Of a stretch of 64,000 nt of DNA, positions 19,093-29,595 are shown in pieces. The stretch comes from Pseudidiomarina tainanensis (GTDB lineage: Bacteria > Pseudomonadota > Gammaproteobacteria > Enterobacterales > Alteromonadaceae), in assembly GCF_004214835.1 (NCBI RefSeq), contig NZ_PIQJ01000001.1, forward strand, positions 868,001 to 932,000, read 5' to 3'. Each line of letters starts with the position of its first letter. The first letter of the stretch is position 1. The position numbers and the translations under genes were made by a program. Under the pieces are notes generated by a model. That model was not told where the DNA came from. It made no database searches and saw only the letters and a list, made by a program, of their open reading frames with translations.

Positions 19093-19198
19093 CGTTATTC
19101 GTTATTCGTCCGCTACGCTGTTCGTCCGCTTCGCTTTTCGAACAGTGCGCAGCACGCACGAACAGTGAGCATAGCGAACGTACGAATAACGAATAACG
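19093..19198. repeat. 106-base imperfect inverted repeat with 7-bp words
   Basis: The outer 17 bases match exactly as an inverted repeat: CGTTATTCGTTATTCGT (19093-19109) against ACGAATAACGAATAACG (19182-19198). Each arm is a tandem pair of the word TTATTCG or its complement. Inner segments (GCTACGCT/AGCATAGC, GTTCGT/ACGAAC) pair imperfectly, and CGAACAGTG occurs twice. It fills the sirB2-sirB1 gap and encodes nothing. Confidence 0.92.
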
Positions 19199-19210
19199 AA
19201 TTAAGGGTTT

Positions 19211-20014
19211 ATGCGTTTTTCATATTTAGAACATGTTGCTCATGAAATTCTCCCAACTATCGAAATAGTGTGGGAGATTAGCCGTACCTTTCATTCTGAT
19301 AGTGACCAGTACGTTAGTGATTATTATCAACAAATACGTGAGATGACGCATAAACATGAAGCACTCGCAGGTATTGAAAAACTGCAAGCGGTGATTCAGG
19401 ACTTTTATTTCGATTTAGGGTTTAGTGATGCGCCGGAGCCGGTTGTTGGGGCGCAGCGCATCCTCCTTGATCGAGTGATTGGCTACCGTACCGGTTTGCC
19501 GATTAGTTTGGCGTTATTACTGCAAGAAACAGCGGCTTATGCTGGCATTCAAACTGAGTTGGTGGATTTTCCTGGCTATCCGTTATTGCGATTTGATTTT
19601 GACCATGAAAGCTATTTTGTTGATCCATTGCACGGCGAATTGTTAGAAGGCCAGCAAGTGCAAGAACGGTTCGAAGATGTCACCGATGATGCGCTTGAAT
19701 TTTCGTGGGACATGTTTGAGGCGGCGGATCAAAAGACGATATTGATGCGCTACTTAACTGAGCTAAAGCATGCCATGATTCATGATCGTGAATTTGCGAA
19801 TGCGCTAACGGTGGTGCACATGCTACTGGCCATATCCCCGGATGACCCATACGAAATACGTGACCGCGGTTATGTGCTCGAGGAACTCGATTGTCAACAA
19901 GCAGCAGTTGACGATTACCAGTATTTTGTCGAACAATGCCCAGATGATCCAAGCGCACAGCTGTTGCGCTTGCAGTTAGAAACGTGGGCGGCCCCCCAGC
20001 ACGTCCTTCATTAA
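19211..20014 (+). CDS. sirB1: SirB1-family transglutaminase-like/TPR protein
   Basis: 267 residues. The N-terminal two-thirds is the transglutaminase-like SirB1/YchA domain (DRVIGYRTGLPISLALLLQETA; PLLRFDF; FVDPLHGELL). The C-terminal part (about 180-260) has TPR-like helices ending QAAVDDYQYFVEQCPDDPSAQ. The classical catalytic Cys is absent from the RTGLPISLALL segment, as is common in this family, so enzymatic activity is doubtful. An AAGGG box precedes the ATG. It sits between sirB2 and kdsA as in E. coli, except for the DUF819 gene inserted downstream. Confidence 0.9.
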   Translation: MRFSYLEHVAHEILPTIEIVWEISRTFHSDSDQYVSDYYQQIREMTHKHEALAGIEKLQAVIQDFYFDLGFSDAPEPVVGAQRILLDRVIGYRTGLPISLALLLQETAAYAGIQTELVDFPGYPLLRFDFDHESYFVDPLHGELLEGQQVQERFEDVTDDALEFSWDMFEAADQKTILMRYLTELKHAMIHDREFANALTVVHMLLAISPDDPYEIRDRGYVLEELDCQQAAVDDYQYFVEQCPDDPSAQLLRLQLETWAAPQHVLH

Positions 20015-20037
20015 AATAAAAAATAAAAGGGGTTCTT

Positions 20038-21288
20038 GTGGAAAGCTCTGCATTGATTACCAATGACGGTATTATTTTTGGTTTGCTCGCCGTTATTCTA
20101 GGTCTTATTTTCTACACGCAAACCAGTTCAAATAGTTTTTGGCAGAAGTTTTATAAATGGGTTCCGGCCCTGCTGCTTTGCTATTTTATCCCTTCATTAT
20201 TGAACACTTTCGGTGTTGTTGATGGTGCCAATACTGGCATCTATCCATTAGTTATGGATTATCTGTTACCGGCGTGTTTGGTGTTGCTCACCTTGAGCTT
20301 AGACTTAAAAGCGATTTTACGTCTCGGTCCTAAGCTACTGATTTTGTTTTTGACCGGTACCGTGGGTATCGTTATCGGTGGCCCCATTGCGCTATTAATT
20401 GTTAGCGCTATTTTCCCTGAAATGCTTGGTGGCGCTGGGCCTGACGCCGTATGGCGCGGTATGACGACAATTGCCGGCAGTTGGATTGGTGGCGGTGCCA
20501 ACCAGGCGGCAATGAAAGAAGTCTATGAAGTGGGCGGTGAGATTTTCTCAGCAATGGTTACCGTCGATATTATTGTTGCCAATTTATGGATGGCCGTGTT
20601 GCTGTATATGGCTGCCAATAACAAGGCAATCGATAAGCGTATTGGCGCGGATACTAGCGCCATTGAAGCGATTAAACAGCGTATGGAACAGTACGAAGCT
20701 GAACATCGCCGTGAATCAAAACTACCTGATCTGATGTTTATTGTGGCGGTGGCATTTGGTGTCACTGGCTTGTCGCATTGGGGCGCCGATGTCATCGCAC
20801 CGTATATTGCTGATAATGTGCCAGCGCTCAAAGACTTTAGCCTCGACAAGAAATTCTTCTGGTTGATAGTGATTGCGACGACGGTTGGTGTCGCTCTGTC
20901 ATTTACGCCAGCTCGTAAGCTTGAAGGTGTTGGTGCATCGAAGTACGGTTCGATGTTCGTTTATATCCTTGTCGCCACAATTGGTTTGCATATGGATGTG
21001 ACAGCCATTGTCGATGTGCCGAAGTATTTCCTAATTGGTGCTATCTGGATGATTATTCATGCCAGTTTAATGCTCATAGTTGCGCGTTTATTAAAAGCGC
21101 CGGTGTTTTACATGGCGGTCGGTAGCCAAGCAAACGTCGGTGGCGCAGCATCTGCACCGGTTGTTGCATCGGCATTTCATCCGTCTTTAGCGCCAGTTGG
21201 TGTGCTTCTTGCTGTGTTTGGTTATGCGTTAGGCACCTATATGGCCTATATTTGTGGTCAGATTTTGCGGGTTATTGCTGCCGGATAA
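20038..21288 (+). CDS. DUF819 family integral membrane protein
   Basis: 416 residues, GTG start with AAAAGGGG upstream. About ten hydrophobic segments are visible. The two inverted halves each contain a Gly-rich signature: GSWIGGGANQAAMKEVYEV at about residues 149-167 and GSQANVGGAASAPVVAS near 362-378. That is the DUF819 (YjcL-like) family of putative transporters, structurally like other inverted-repeat carriers; the substrate is unknown. It is inserted between sirB1 and kdsA, which are adjacent in E. coli. Confidence 0.88.
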   Translation: MESSALITNDGIIFGLLAVILGLIFYTQTSSNSFWQKFYKWVPALLLCYFIPSLLNTFGVVDGANTGIYPLVMDYLLPACLVLLTLSLDLKAILRLGPKLLILFLTGTVGIVIGGPIALLIVSAIFPEMLGGAGPDAVWRGMTTIAGSWIGGGANQAAMKEVYEVGGEIFSAMVTVDIIVANLWMAVLLYMAANNKAIDKRIGADTSAIEAIKQRMEQYEAEHRRESKLPDLMFIVAVAFGVTGLSHWGADVIAPYIADNVPALKDFSLDKKFFWLIVIATTVGVALSFTPARKLEGVGASKYGSMFVYILVATIGLHMDVTAIVDVPKYFLIGAIWMIIHASLMLIVARLLKAPVFYMAVGSQANVGGAASAPVVASAFHPSLAPVGVLLAVFGYALGTYMAYICGQILRVIAAG

Positions 21289-21310
21289 GCAGCCTCCGCG
21301 CAATAGATAA

Positions 21311-22174
<864 letters not shown>

Positions 22175-22196
22175 TTACGTGAAATACTGATTAAGA

Positions 22197-22231
22197 AGGT
22201 GCTCCGTGTGAAACACATTGAGCGCTTTTTT
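22197..22231 (+). terminator. Intrinsic terminator after kdsA
   Basis: AGGTGCTC (22197-22204) pairs, with two G-U pairs, to GAGCGCTT (22220-22227), with a nested GTGT/ACAC pair in the loop and a run of T directly after. It ends the hemA-to-kdsA transcript just before the convergent unknown gene. Confidence 0.7.
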
Positions 22232-22239
22232 GTGATGGG

Positions 22240-22869
22240 TTATTGCGGTCGAACAATATAAAACGCGTGCTTTTTGTCTTTCGAGTTTGAGATCATCACG
22301 CTCTGATAGCCAGTATTAAACCACGGTGAATTGACTATTTGCTTATGAAATTTTTGCATGTGGTCAATCGGGGTGTCGATGCCGGTAAATTCAACGCGGC
22401 ATACTGTTGTCCGACATTCGACGCCAGCTAATGTTGCGCCTTGTAATTCCTCGTTTTCATCGTATAAACGCACAATACTATCTTGCATCATATATGCCCA
22501 ATCTTGGTCGATCGATTCGGTGTGAATCCGCTGTTGCACTTCATCAACATCAATTGCATTGCGCATTATTTCTTCGATTTCCCGTTGATGTTCGCTTTTA
22601 GTGGTGCGATCAGAACTAACCGGTTGCTCAATTCGACGCTCAATGGCAACGGTCTCTATGTCCTGTTGTTCGTCAGGTGCAGTCGCATCGGTTAGGTCAG
22701 TGGTTGTGATGGTGGCTTCAACTTCAGCATTATTGTTGGAAATAATTTCCTTCTCCACCACCATTTGTTTGGTTACTTGTGGCGATTGCTCGGTTTCTGG
22801 GGAGCTCCAAAGAAAATAAAGAAGTGCAGCAATTATCGCTATATAAACTCCATGCATGGCTTTTGTCAT
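22240..22869 (-). CDS. Membrane-anchored protein of unknown function
   Basis: 209 residues, not recognised. It has one N-terminal membrane anchor (about residues 7-22), then a long Glu/Thr-rich low-complexity linker (about 25-110), then a compact C-terminal domain. In that domain two cysteines in VECRTTVCRVEF (about 150-161) could form a disulfide in the periplasm. A conserved-looking HAFYIVRP end follows. Orientation with the C-terminus outside the cytoplasm is inferred. It is convergent with kdsA and divergent from psrA, so it is probably its own transcript. Confidence 0.7.
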   Translation of the reverse strand: MTKAMHGVYIAIIAALLYFLWSSPETEQSPQVTKQMVVEKEIISNNNAEVEATITTTDLTDATAPDEQQDIETVAIERRIEQPVSSDRTTKSEHQREIEEIMRNAIDVDEVQQRIHTESIDQDWAYMMQDSIVRLYDENEELQGATLAGVECRTTVCRVEFTGIDTPIDHMQKFHKQIVNSPWFNTGYQSVMISNSKDKKHAFYIVRPQ

Positions 22870-22949
22870 TGTTATATTTTCATCCTTTTATTCTCTCCCT
22901 TATATTCTCTTCCTTTGGCTTGCGCTCATACACAAACTGATTTAAATTA

Positions 22950-22961
22950 AAACGCATGTTT
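22950..22961. promoter_or_regulatory. Candidate PsrA operator
   Basis: AAACGCATGTTT lies 49 bases upstream of the psrA start. Its AAAC-N4-GTTT half-sites fit the core of the Pseudomonas PsrA site, (G/C)AAAC-N2-4-GTTT(G/C), but the outer G/C bases are not conserved. Autoregulation of psrA is known in relatives; binding here is inferred. Confidence 0.5.
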
Positions 22962-23009
22962 AAAATGTGCGTTCTAAACGTGCGAAACGAAGAAGAGAGA
23001 CACGTTTGT

Positions 23010-23642
23010 ATGGCAAAGCGAGTATCAACAAAAGATAAAATACTGAATGCTGCGGAGGCGTTGTTTGCTGAACATGGGTTTGAGCAGACATCATTACGTC
23101 AAATTACCGCAGATGCAGAGGTAAATCTCGCTTCGGTTAACTACCACTTTGGCTCAAAGAAGGCTTTGATTCAAGCTGTGATGGCGCGTTATCTGGAAGT
23201 TTTAATGCCAGCCCTTGAGCGGGAACTGATTCAACTGGCTGAGCAGCCTCAGGTGAGCACGCGAGCAGTGTTTGATTGTTTTCGCGCACCGTTAAATGAG
23301 CTGCGCGAGGTTAGAAAACATGGGCCGACCATATTTTTGAGCTTATTGGGTTATGCCTATGCGGATATCCAAGGTCATTTGCGTCGCTATACCATGGATC
23401 ATTTTGGCGATGTCATGCAGCGGTTGTTGGCCACATTGCATTTAGCAAATCCGCAATTGAGTCCAGTTGATATGTTCTGGCGCTTGCACTTTGTGTTAGG
23501 CGCGACAGTCTTTGCGCAAGTTTCTGGCCCAGCATTGCGTGAGATTGCTGCGGCAGACTTTGGTGAGGCTATTGAAGCCGATCAAGTCATTGACCGATTG
23601 ATTCCGTTTTTGGCCGGTGGTGTGGACGCACTCACCGAATAA
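23010..23642 (+). CDS. psrA: TetR-family fatty-acid regulator PsrA
   Basis: 210 residues from the ATG at 23010, which starts right at the DNA-binding domain (AKRVSTKDKILNAAEALFAE); a start at 22956 would overlap the candidate operator. The helix-turn-helix region EVNLASVNYHFGSKKALIQAV is nearly identical to Pseudomonas PsrA as I remember it. The C-terminal ligand domain also matches (MFWRLHFVLGATVF, ADQVIDRLIPFLAGG). In relatives PsrA represses beta-oxidation genes and is released by long-chain fatty acids. The adjacent fadE supports that role. Confidence 0.85.
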   Translation: MAKRVSTKDKILNAAEALFAEHGFEQTSLRQITADAEVNLASVNYHFGSKKALIQAVMARYLEVLMPALERELIQLAEQPQVSTRAVFDCFRAPLNELREVRKHGPTIFLSLLGYAYADIQGHLRRYTMDHFGDVMQRLLATLHLANPQLSPVDMFWRLHFVLGATVFAQVSGPALREIAAADFGEAIEADQVIDRLIPFLAGGVDALTE

Positions 23643-23706
23643 TGGACTATGCTTTATTGGGGCATGGTTTTCTGCCCGTTGTACCGAAAGGTTAAGGTGT
23701 TTTGAG

Positions 23707-26007
23707 ATGGAAATTATTATTCTGTTAGTCGTTGTGGTGGTATTGCTTGTTGCTGTACCCGATATTCGCCGCAGCTTAATTACACGACCTGCGTTTGCAT
23801 TCTTTAAACGCGTACTACCGCCGTTATCGCCAACTGAACGCGAAGCGATGCAAGCTGGTGACACATGGTGGGATGCCGACCTTTTTAGCGGACGTCCTGA
23901 TTGGCATAAATTCCACCAGACAAAAGCGCCGCAGTTTACCGAAGCTGAGCAAGCCTTCATTGATAATCAGCTAGAAACCTTACTAGCGATGCTCGACGAT
24001 TTCCGTATTGTTCAGCAAGATTCAGACCTACCAAAGAAAGTTTGGGATTACATTCGCAAAGAAAAATTCTTCGCGATGATAATTGGCAAAGAATTTGGTG
24101 GTCTCGATTTTTCGCCAGCAGCGAATTCACACATTGTTTCGCGTATTGCGACACGTTCAATTAGTGCTGCGGTATCAGTCATGGTACCTAACTCATTGGG
24201 CCCAGGTGAACTACTCACGCATTATGGTACGGATGAACAGAAAAATTATTGGTTGCCGCGTTTGGCGGACGGCACTGACATCCCGTGCTTTGCGTTGACT
24301 GGCCCAGAAGCTGGTTCTGACGCAGGTGCGATTCCAGACACTGGAATTATTTGTAAAGGCGAGTTTGAAGGCAAAGAAGTTGTTGGTATTCGCTTAAATT
24401 GGAGCAAGCGTTACATCACCTTAGCGCCAGTTGCGACAGTATTAGGCTTGGCGTTCAAATTGTATGATCCTGATGGCTTGATGGGTGAGCAAAAAGACAT
24501 TGGTATCACCTGTGCTTTGATTCCGACGAATCATCCAGGTGTTGAAACTGGCGAACGTCACTTGCCGTTAAACCAAGCGTTTATGAACGGTACAACTTAC
24601 GGGAAGGACGTATTTATTCCGCTTGAATGGATTATCGGTGGTAAAGACTACGCTGGTAAAGGTTGGCGGATGCTCATGGAGTGCTTGTCAGCAGGGCGTG
24701 GTATTAGTTTACCAGCACTTGCGGCCGCAACCGGACATGTCACCGAGCGTATGACGGGTGCTTATGCGTATGTCCGTCAGCAATTTGGTATGCCAATTGG
24801 TTTGTTCGAAGGCGTACAAGCGGCGATGGGTAAAATCGGTGGTACCAACTATACGCTGGAATCGATGCGCCGCTTAACGGTAACCGCATTGTGCGAAGGT
24901 AAGAGCCCCTCGGTGATTACCGCAATGACCAAATACCACATGACCGAAATGGGGCGCCAGGTAATGGACGCAGCGATGGACGTACATGCTGGTAAAGGTA
25001 TTCAATTGGGTCCACGTAACTACCTAGGCCATGGTTATATGGCGACACCGGTTTCGATTACCGTTGAAGGCGCAAACATTCTTACCCGCAACTTAATGAT
25101 TTTTGGCCAAGGTGCAACACGTTGTCACCCATATGTACTGGCAGAAATGGAAGCGGCGTCAAATCCAAATGAAGACGAGGGTTTGCAGCAATTTGATAGC
25201 TTACTGCTGAAACACATTGGTTTCGCCGCCGGTAACTTCTTCGGAAGCTTGTTCATGGGGCTAACCGGTGCACGGTTTAATGCAAGCCCAATGAGCGGTC
25301 CTACCGCGCGTTACTACCAGCAGCTCACACGCATGAGTCGTGCATTAGCATTAACCGCTGATATGGCCATGCTGGTGATGGGTGGCGATTTAAAACGTCG
25401 CGAGATGCTATCGGCGCGTTTAGGTGATGTGCTCAGCCATTTATACATGGCATCAGCAGTGTTGAAACGCTATGAAGACGATGGCCGCCAATCTGGTGAC
25501 CTGCCGTTTGTTGAATATGCGCTTGAGCATCATCTATATGAAACTGGTGAAGCGTTCAAAGGTTTCTTTGCGAACTTCCCAAACCGAATTGTGGCATGGA
25601 CCTTGCGCTTAGCAATTTTCCCATTAGGTATTCATTATCACAAACCGTCTGATGCCAACCTGCAAGCTGTTGCGAAAAGCATGATGGAACCAGGCGTTAC
25701 CCGTGACCGTCATACTTTCTTGTGTTTCTGGAAAGACGATGCAAAAGACATGACAGGGCATATGGAGCTGGCGTTCTTGGCAATGCGTGAACATGCAAAT
25801 ATTTATAAGCGTATTCGCAAAGCAGTGAAGCATGGTGATATTGCCGAAGACTTAAGCGGTGATGAGTTGGTGAAAGCGGCTCGTAAAGCGGAAGTGATTA
25901 CCGCTGATGAGGCCAAAGCTTTGAAGAAAACTGAACAATTGCGCATGACCGCTATCGGTGTGGATCAGTTTGCACCGGGCGTGATTGAGAAGCGTAAGTT
26001 TTACTAA
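23707..26007 (+). CDS. fadE: Long-chain acyl-CoA dehydrogenase FadE
   Basis: 766 residues from the ATG at 23707, slightly shorter than E. coli FadE (814). It catalyses the first, FAD-dependent step of fatty-acid beta-oxidation. A single N-terminal membrane segment (EIIILLVVVVVLLVAVP) is followed by the acyl-CoA dehydrogenase core: FGGLDFSPAANS, CFALTGPEAGSDAGA, MDVHAGKGIQLGP and EGANILTRNLMIFGQG. A long C-terminal DUF1974 domain (about 480-766) is specific to the FadE type. It follows psrA by 64 bases and ends at a strong terminator. Confidence 0.95.
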   Translation: MEIIILLVVVVVLLVAVPDIRRSLITRPAFAFFKRVLPPLSPTEREAMQAGDTWWDADLFSGRPDWHKFHQTKAPQFTEAEQAFIDNQLETLLAMLDDFRIVQQDSDLPKKVWDYIRKEKFFAMIIGKEFGGLDFSPAANSHIVSRIATRSISAAVSVMVPNSLGPGELLTHYGTDEQKNYWLPRLADGTDIPCFALTGPEAGSDAGAIPDTGIICKGEFEGKEVVGIRLNWSKRYITLAPVATVLGLAFKLYDPDGLMGEQKDIGITCALIPTNHPGVETGERHLPLNQAFMNGTTYGKDVFIPLEWIIGGKDYAGKGWRMLMECLSAGRGISLPALAAATGHVTERMTGAYAYVRQQFGMPIGLFEGVQAAMGKIGGTNYTLESMRRLTVTALCEGKSPSVITAMTKYHMTEMGRQVMDAAMDVHAGKGIQLGPRNYLGHGYMATPVSITVEGANILTRNLMIFGQGATRCHPYVLAEMEAASNPNEDEGLQQFDSLLLKHIGFAAGNFFGSLFMGLTGARFNASPMSGPTARYYQQLTRMSRALALTADMAMLVMGGDLKRREMLSARLGDVLSHLYMASAVLKRYEDDGRQSGDLPFVEYALEHHLYETGEAFKGFFANFPNRIVAWTLRLAIFPLGIHYHKPSDANLQAVAKSMMEPGVTRDRHTFLCFWKDDAKDMTGHMELAFLAMREHANIYKRIRKAVKHGDIAEDLSGDELVKAARKAEVITADEAKALKKTEQLRMTAIGVDQFAPGVIEKRKFY

Positions 26008-26019
26008 GCAGGTACGCAT

Positions 26020-26048
26020 AAAAAAGGGCTGTTTAAACAGCCCTTTTT
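26020..26048. terminator. Bidirectional terminator between fadE and ettA
   Basis: AAAAAGGGCTGTTTAAACAGCCCTTTTT is a self-complementary hairpin with A and T tracts on both sides, lying between the convergent fadE and ettA genes. It can work on either strand. Confidence 0.92.
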
Positions 26049-26054
26049 TGTCCG

Positions 26055-27722
26055 CTATACGCCAATCGGCTTGTAACGTGTGCGATGTGGTTCCATCGCT
26101 TGCTCGCCATGAGTTTTCTTCATGTACTCTTCGTAATCAGTATAGTTACCTTCATAGAAGTTAATTTTACCTTCATCACGATAATCAAGAATGTGCGTTG
26201 CAATACGGTCAAGGAACCAACGGTCGTGCGAGATAACTAACGCTGAACCTGGGAACTCTAATAATGCTTCTTCGAGTGCACGCAAGGTTTCGACGTCAAG
26301 GTCGTTGGTTGGTTCGTCGAGCAGCAATAAGTTACCGCCAGCTTTCAGTAGTTTCGCTAAATGCACACGGTTGCGCTCACCACCTGAAAGTTCGCCGATG
26401 TGTTTCTGCTGATCATTACCGCGGAAGTTAAAGCGACCCACGTAAGCGCGACTGTTAATTTCAAAATTACCAATGCGCAAAATATCTTGGCCTTCGGAGA
26501 TTTCTTGCCACACTGTGTTTTTGTCGACCATGCTGTCGCGGAACTGATCAACGCTTGCCAGTTGTACAGTATCACCAACTTCAACAGTACCCGAATCCGG
26601 TTGCTCTTTGCCGGTAATCATCCGGAATAACGTTGATTTACCGGCACCGTTTGGTCCGATAATTCCGACGATGGCGCCTTTAGGTACACTGAAACTTAAA
26701 TCATCAATCAACACGCGCCCGTCATAGGCCTTTTTCAAGTGGTTAACTTCGAGTACTTTGTCGCCTAAACGAGGGCCTGGCGGTATGAACAACTCATTGG
26801 TTTCGTTACGTTTCTGGTAATCGCCACTTTGTAACTCTTCAAATCGCGCCATACGCGCTTTGCTTTTTGCTTGACGGCCTTTCGGATTCTGACGAACCCA
26901 CTCAAGCTCTTGCTTAATGCTACGTTGACGCGCTTTCTCTTGCTTCTCTTCTTGCTCCAGACGTTTCTCTTTCTGCTCAAGCCAAGATGAATAGTTGCCT
27001 TCCCAAGGAATACCGTAACCACGGTCAAGCTCAAGAATCCAACCGGCAACGTTGTCGAGGAAGTAACGGTCGTGGGTAATCGCTACAACAGTACCTTCGT
27101 AGTCATGCAAGAAGCGCTCTAACCAAGCCACCGATTCAGCATCCAAATGGTTGGTTGGTTCGTCAAGTAACAGCATGTCTGGCTTACTGAGTAACAAGCG
27201 ACAAATGGCAACTCGGCGACGTTCACCACCTGAGAGTACTTTGATTTTAGTATCCCACGGCGGCAGACGGAGTGAATCGGCCGCACGCTCGAGCATGTTA
27301 TCGATATTGTGTCCGTCTTTGGCTTGAATAATCGCTTCAAGTTGACCTTGTTTTTTCGCCAACGCATCAAAGTCGGCATCTTCTTCCGCATAGGCCGCAT
27401 AAACTTGATCGAGCTCAGCCAATGCGTTTTTCACATCAGCAACGGCTTCTTCAACCGTTTCGCGAACTGTTTTGTCTTCATCGAGTTGCGGTTCTTGCGG
27501 CAGGTAACCAATTTGAATACCAGCCAGTGGACGTGCTTCACCTTCGTATTCTTTGTCGACGCCAGCCATAATGCGCAATAACGTTGATTTACCCGCACCG
27601 TTTAAACCGAGTACACCAATTTTCGCGCCAGGGAAAAACGAGAGTGAAATGTCTTTTAAAATCGTCTTTTTCGGCGGGACGACTTTACTGACCCGCGACA
27701 TGGAATAAATGTATTGTGCCAT
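26055..27722 (-). CDS. ettA: Energy-dependent translational throttle protein EttA
   Basis: 555 residues, same as E. coli EttA. It is an ABC-F ATPase that binds the ribosomal E site and gates entry into elongation according to the ATP/ADP ratio. Two ABC domains each have Walker A (GLNGAGKST about 39-47; GPNGAGKST about 357-365), the LSGGE signature and Walker B (LLLDEPTNHLD; LLLDEPTNDLD). Between them lies the charged arm and linker (about 240-320, EQKEKRLEQEEKQEKARQ). There is no transmembrane part. It is divergent from glyA. Confidence 0.96.
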   Translation of the reverse strand: MAQYIYSMSRVSKVVPPKKTILKDISLSFFPGAKIGVLGLNGAGKSTLLRIMAGVDKEYEGEARPLAGIQIGYLPQEPQLDEDKTVRETVEEAVADVKNALAELDQVYAAYAEEDADFDALAKKQGQLEAIIQAKDGHNIDNMLERAADSLRLPPWDTKIKVLSGGERRRVAICRLLLSKPDMLLLDEPTNHLDAESVAWLERFLHDYEGTVVAITHDRYFLDNVAGWILELDRGYGIPWEGNYSSWLEQKEKRLEQEEKQEKARQRSIKQELEWVRQNPKGRQAKSKARMARFEELQSGDYQKRNETNELFIPPGPRLGDKVLEVNHLKKAYDGRVLIDDLSFSVPKGAIVGIIGPNGAGKSTLFRMITGKEQPDSGTVEVGDTVQLASVDQFRDSMVDKNTVWQEISEGQDILRIGNFEINSRAYVGRFNFRGNDQQKHIGELSGGERNRVHLAKLLKAGGNLLLLDEPTNDLDVETLRALEEALLEFPGSALVISHDRWFLDRIATHILDYRDEGKINFYEGNYTDYEEYMKKTHGEQAMEPHRTRYKPIGV

Positions 27723-27869
27723 AACAGCATGCGTTCCTTTTTGAGGCGATATATTTAAGCAAAAATCGTAATTGTTTATTTTAACCCTTAAGTTGGCGCT
27801 AACCCAAGTATATTGGTAAACTAGGCGCCACTTATTTTCGTTTGACAGTTTGTGAAGTCAGGAGCCCCG

Positions 27870-29126
27870 ATGTTAAAACATGAAATGAATATTGCCGATT
27901 ACGATGCAGATTTATGGCAGGCAATGACTGGCGAAGTTCAACGCCAAGAAGAGCACATTGAATTAATCGCTTCAGAAAACTACACCAGCCCGCGTGTACT
28001 TGAAGCGCAGGGCTCACAGCTGACCAACAAGTATGCTGAAGGTTATCCACACAAGCGCTACTACGGTGGTTGTGAATATGTCGATATGGTGGAAGACCTC
28101 GCGATTGAACGAGCGAAAAAGCTGTTCGGTGCAAAGTACGCGAACGTACAACCGCATGCTGGTTCACAAGCCAACTCAGCCGTATTTTTGGCGTTGCTAA
28201 ACGCTGGCGATACAGTGCTGGGTATGAGCTTGGCGCATGGCGGCCATTTAACTCACGGTTCACACGTTAACTTCTCTGGTAAATTGTACAACGCAGTACA
28301 GTATGGTCTGGATGAAACAACGGGTGAAATTAACTATGCAGAAGTGCGTGAATTAGCGCTTGAGCACAAGCCAAAAATGATTGTGGCTGGTTTCTCGGCC
28401 TATTCAGGTGTTGTTGATTGGTCTAAATTCCGCGAAATTGCTGATGAAGTTGGTGCCTATTTGTTAGTCGATATGGCTCACGTTGCAGGCTTGGTTGCTG
28501 CTGGTTTATATCCAAACCCAGTGCCTTTTGCTGATGTGGTGACGACTACTACGCACAAAACACTTGCCGGCCCACGTAGCGGTTTGATTTTGTCAGGTAA
28601 AGACGACGAAGATCTGCACAAAAAACTCAATGGTGGTGTATTCCCTGGTAGCCAAGGCGGCCCACTTTGCCATGTTATCGCGGCTAAAGCGGTGGCGTTC
28701 AAAGAAGCCATGGAGCCAGAGTTTAAAGCTTACCAACAACAAGTTTTAGACAACGCCAATGCGATGGTTAAAGTCATGCAAGAGCGTGGCTACAAAATCG
28801 TTTCAGGCGGCACTAAGAACCACTTGTTCTTGGTTGACCTTATCGATAAAGATATTACTGGTAAAGACGCTGACGCAGCATTAGGTCGCGCGTACATTAC
28901 CGTGAACAAAAACTCGGTTCCGAATGACCCACGTTCACCGTTTGTGACCTCTGGTTTGCGTTTAGGTACCCCAGCGATTACTCGTCGTGGCTTTAAGCAA
29001 GCAGAAGCAGAGCAGGTCGCCAACTGGATTTGTGACGTACTTGATAATATGTCTGATGAGAGTGTTATCGAACGGGTTCGTGAACAAGTTAAGGCATTGT
29101 GTAAACAGTTTCCTGTTTATAAATAA
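27870..29126 (+). CDS. glyA: Serine hydroxymethyltransferase
   Basis: 418 residues (E. coli 417). This PLP enzyme interconverts serine and glycine with tetrahydrofolate. The PLP lysine is in [16 protein letters not shown] (about residue 230), and [21 protein letters not shown] and [15 protein letters not shown] are intact. The ATG at 27870 has a GGAG box 6 bases upstream; an in-frame ATG at 27852 precedes the Shine-Dalgarno and is unlikely. It is followed 19 bases later by nrdR. Confidence 0.97.
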   Translation: MLKHEMNIADYDADLWQAMTGEVQRQEEHIELIASENYTSPRVLEAQGSQLTNKYAEGYPHKRYYGGCEYVDMVEDLAIERAKKLFGAKYANVQPHAGSQANSAVFLALLNAGDTVLGMSLAHGGHLTHGSHVNFSGKLYNAVQYGLDETTGEINYAEVRELALEHKPKMIVAGFSAYSGVVDWSKFREIADEVGAYLLVDMAHVAGLVAAGLYPNPVPFADVVTTTTHKTLAGPRSGLILSGKDDEDLHKKLNGGVFPGSQGGPLCHVIAAKAVAFKEAMEPEFKAYQQQVLDNANAMVKVMQERGYKIVSGGTKNHLFLVDLIDKDITGKDADAALGRAYITVNKNSVPNDPRSPFVTSGLRLGTPAITRRGFKQAEAEQVANWICDVLDNMSDESVIERVREQVKALCKQFPVYK

Positions 29127-29145
29127 TTAGCGAAGGAACACGCCG

Positions 29146-29595
29146 ATGCATTGTCCTTTTTGTGGCACACAAGATACCAAAGTGATTGATTCGCGATTGG
29201 TTGCGGACGGCGCCTCTGTGCGTCGTCGGCGCGAGTGTACCGAGTGTAAAGAGCGTTTCACTACGTTTGAAACAGCCGAATTAATTATGCCTCGCGTGAT
29301 TAAATCGGACGGTACTCGCGAGCCATTTAATGAGGACAAGTTGCGCAACGGGCTACTGCGCGCTCTAGAAAAGCGTCCAGTTAGTTTAGAGGCGATGGAA
29401 CAAGCAATTCAGAACGTCAAATCATCGCTACGGGCAACTGGGGAGCGTGAAATTACCAGTCAAGTGATTGGTGGTTTGGTGATGGAAAACCTGAAAGCTC
29501 TCGATAAAGTTGCCTATATCCGATTTGCCTCGGTGTACCGAGCTTTTGACGATATTCGTGAGTTTGGCGAGGAGATTGCTCGTCTCAATGACTGA
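29146..29595 (+). CDS. nrdR: Transcriptional repressor NrdR
   Basis: 149 residues, the usual length. It has an N-terminal zinc ribbon (CPFC at residues 3-6 and CTEC at about 31-34) and an ATP-cone domain (about 49-139, beginning [18 protein letters not shown]). It represses ribonucleotide reductase operons by sensing ATP/dATP. Its stop overlaps the ribD start by 8 bases, and the GAAGGA box lies 8 bases before the ATG. The glyA-nrdR-ribD order is common in gammaproteobacteria. Confidence 0.97.
   Translation: MHCPFCGTQDTKVIDSRLVADGASVRRRRECTECKERFTTFETAELIMPRVIKSDGTREPFNEDKLRNGLLRALEKRPVSLEAMEQAIQNVKSSLRATGEREITSQVIGGLVMENLKALDKVAYIRFASVYRAFDDIREFGEEIARLND

Noticed and set aside
27832-28263. 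Open frame antisense to glyA
   Set aside because: It is a shadow of the strongly conserved glyA coding frame, without a ribosome-binding site or a recognisable product.
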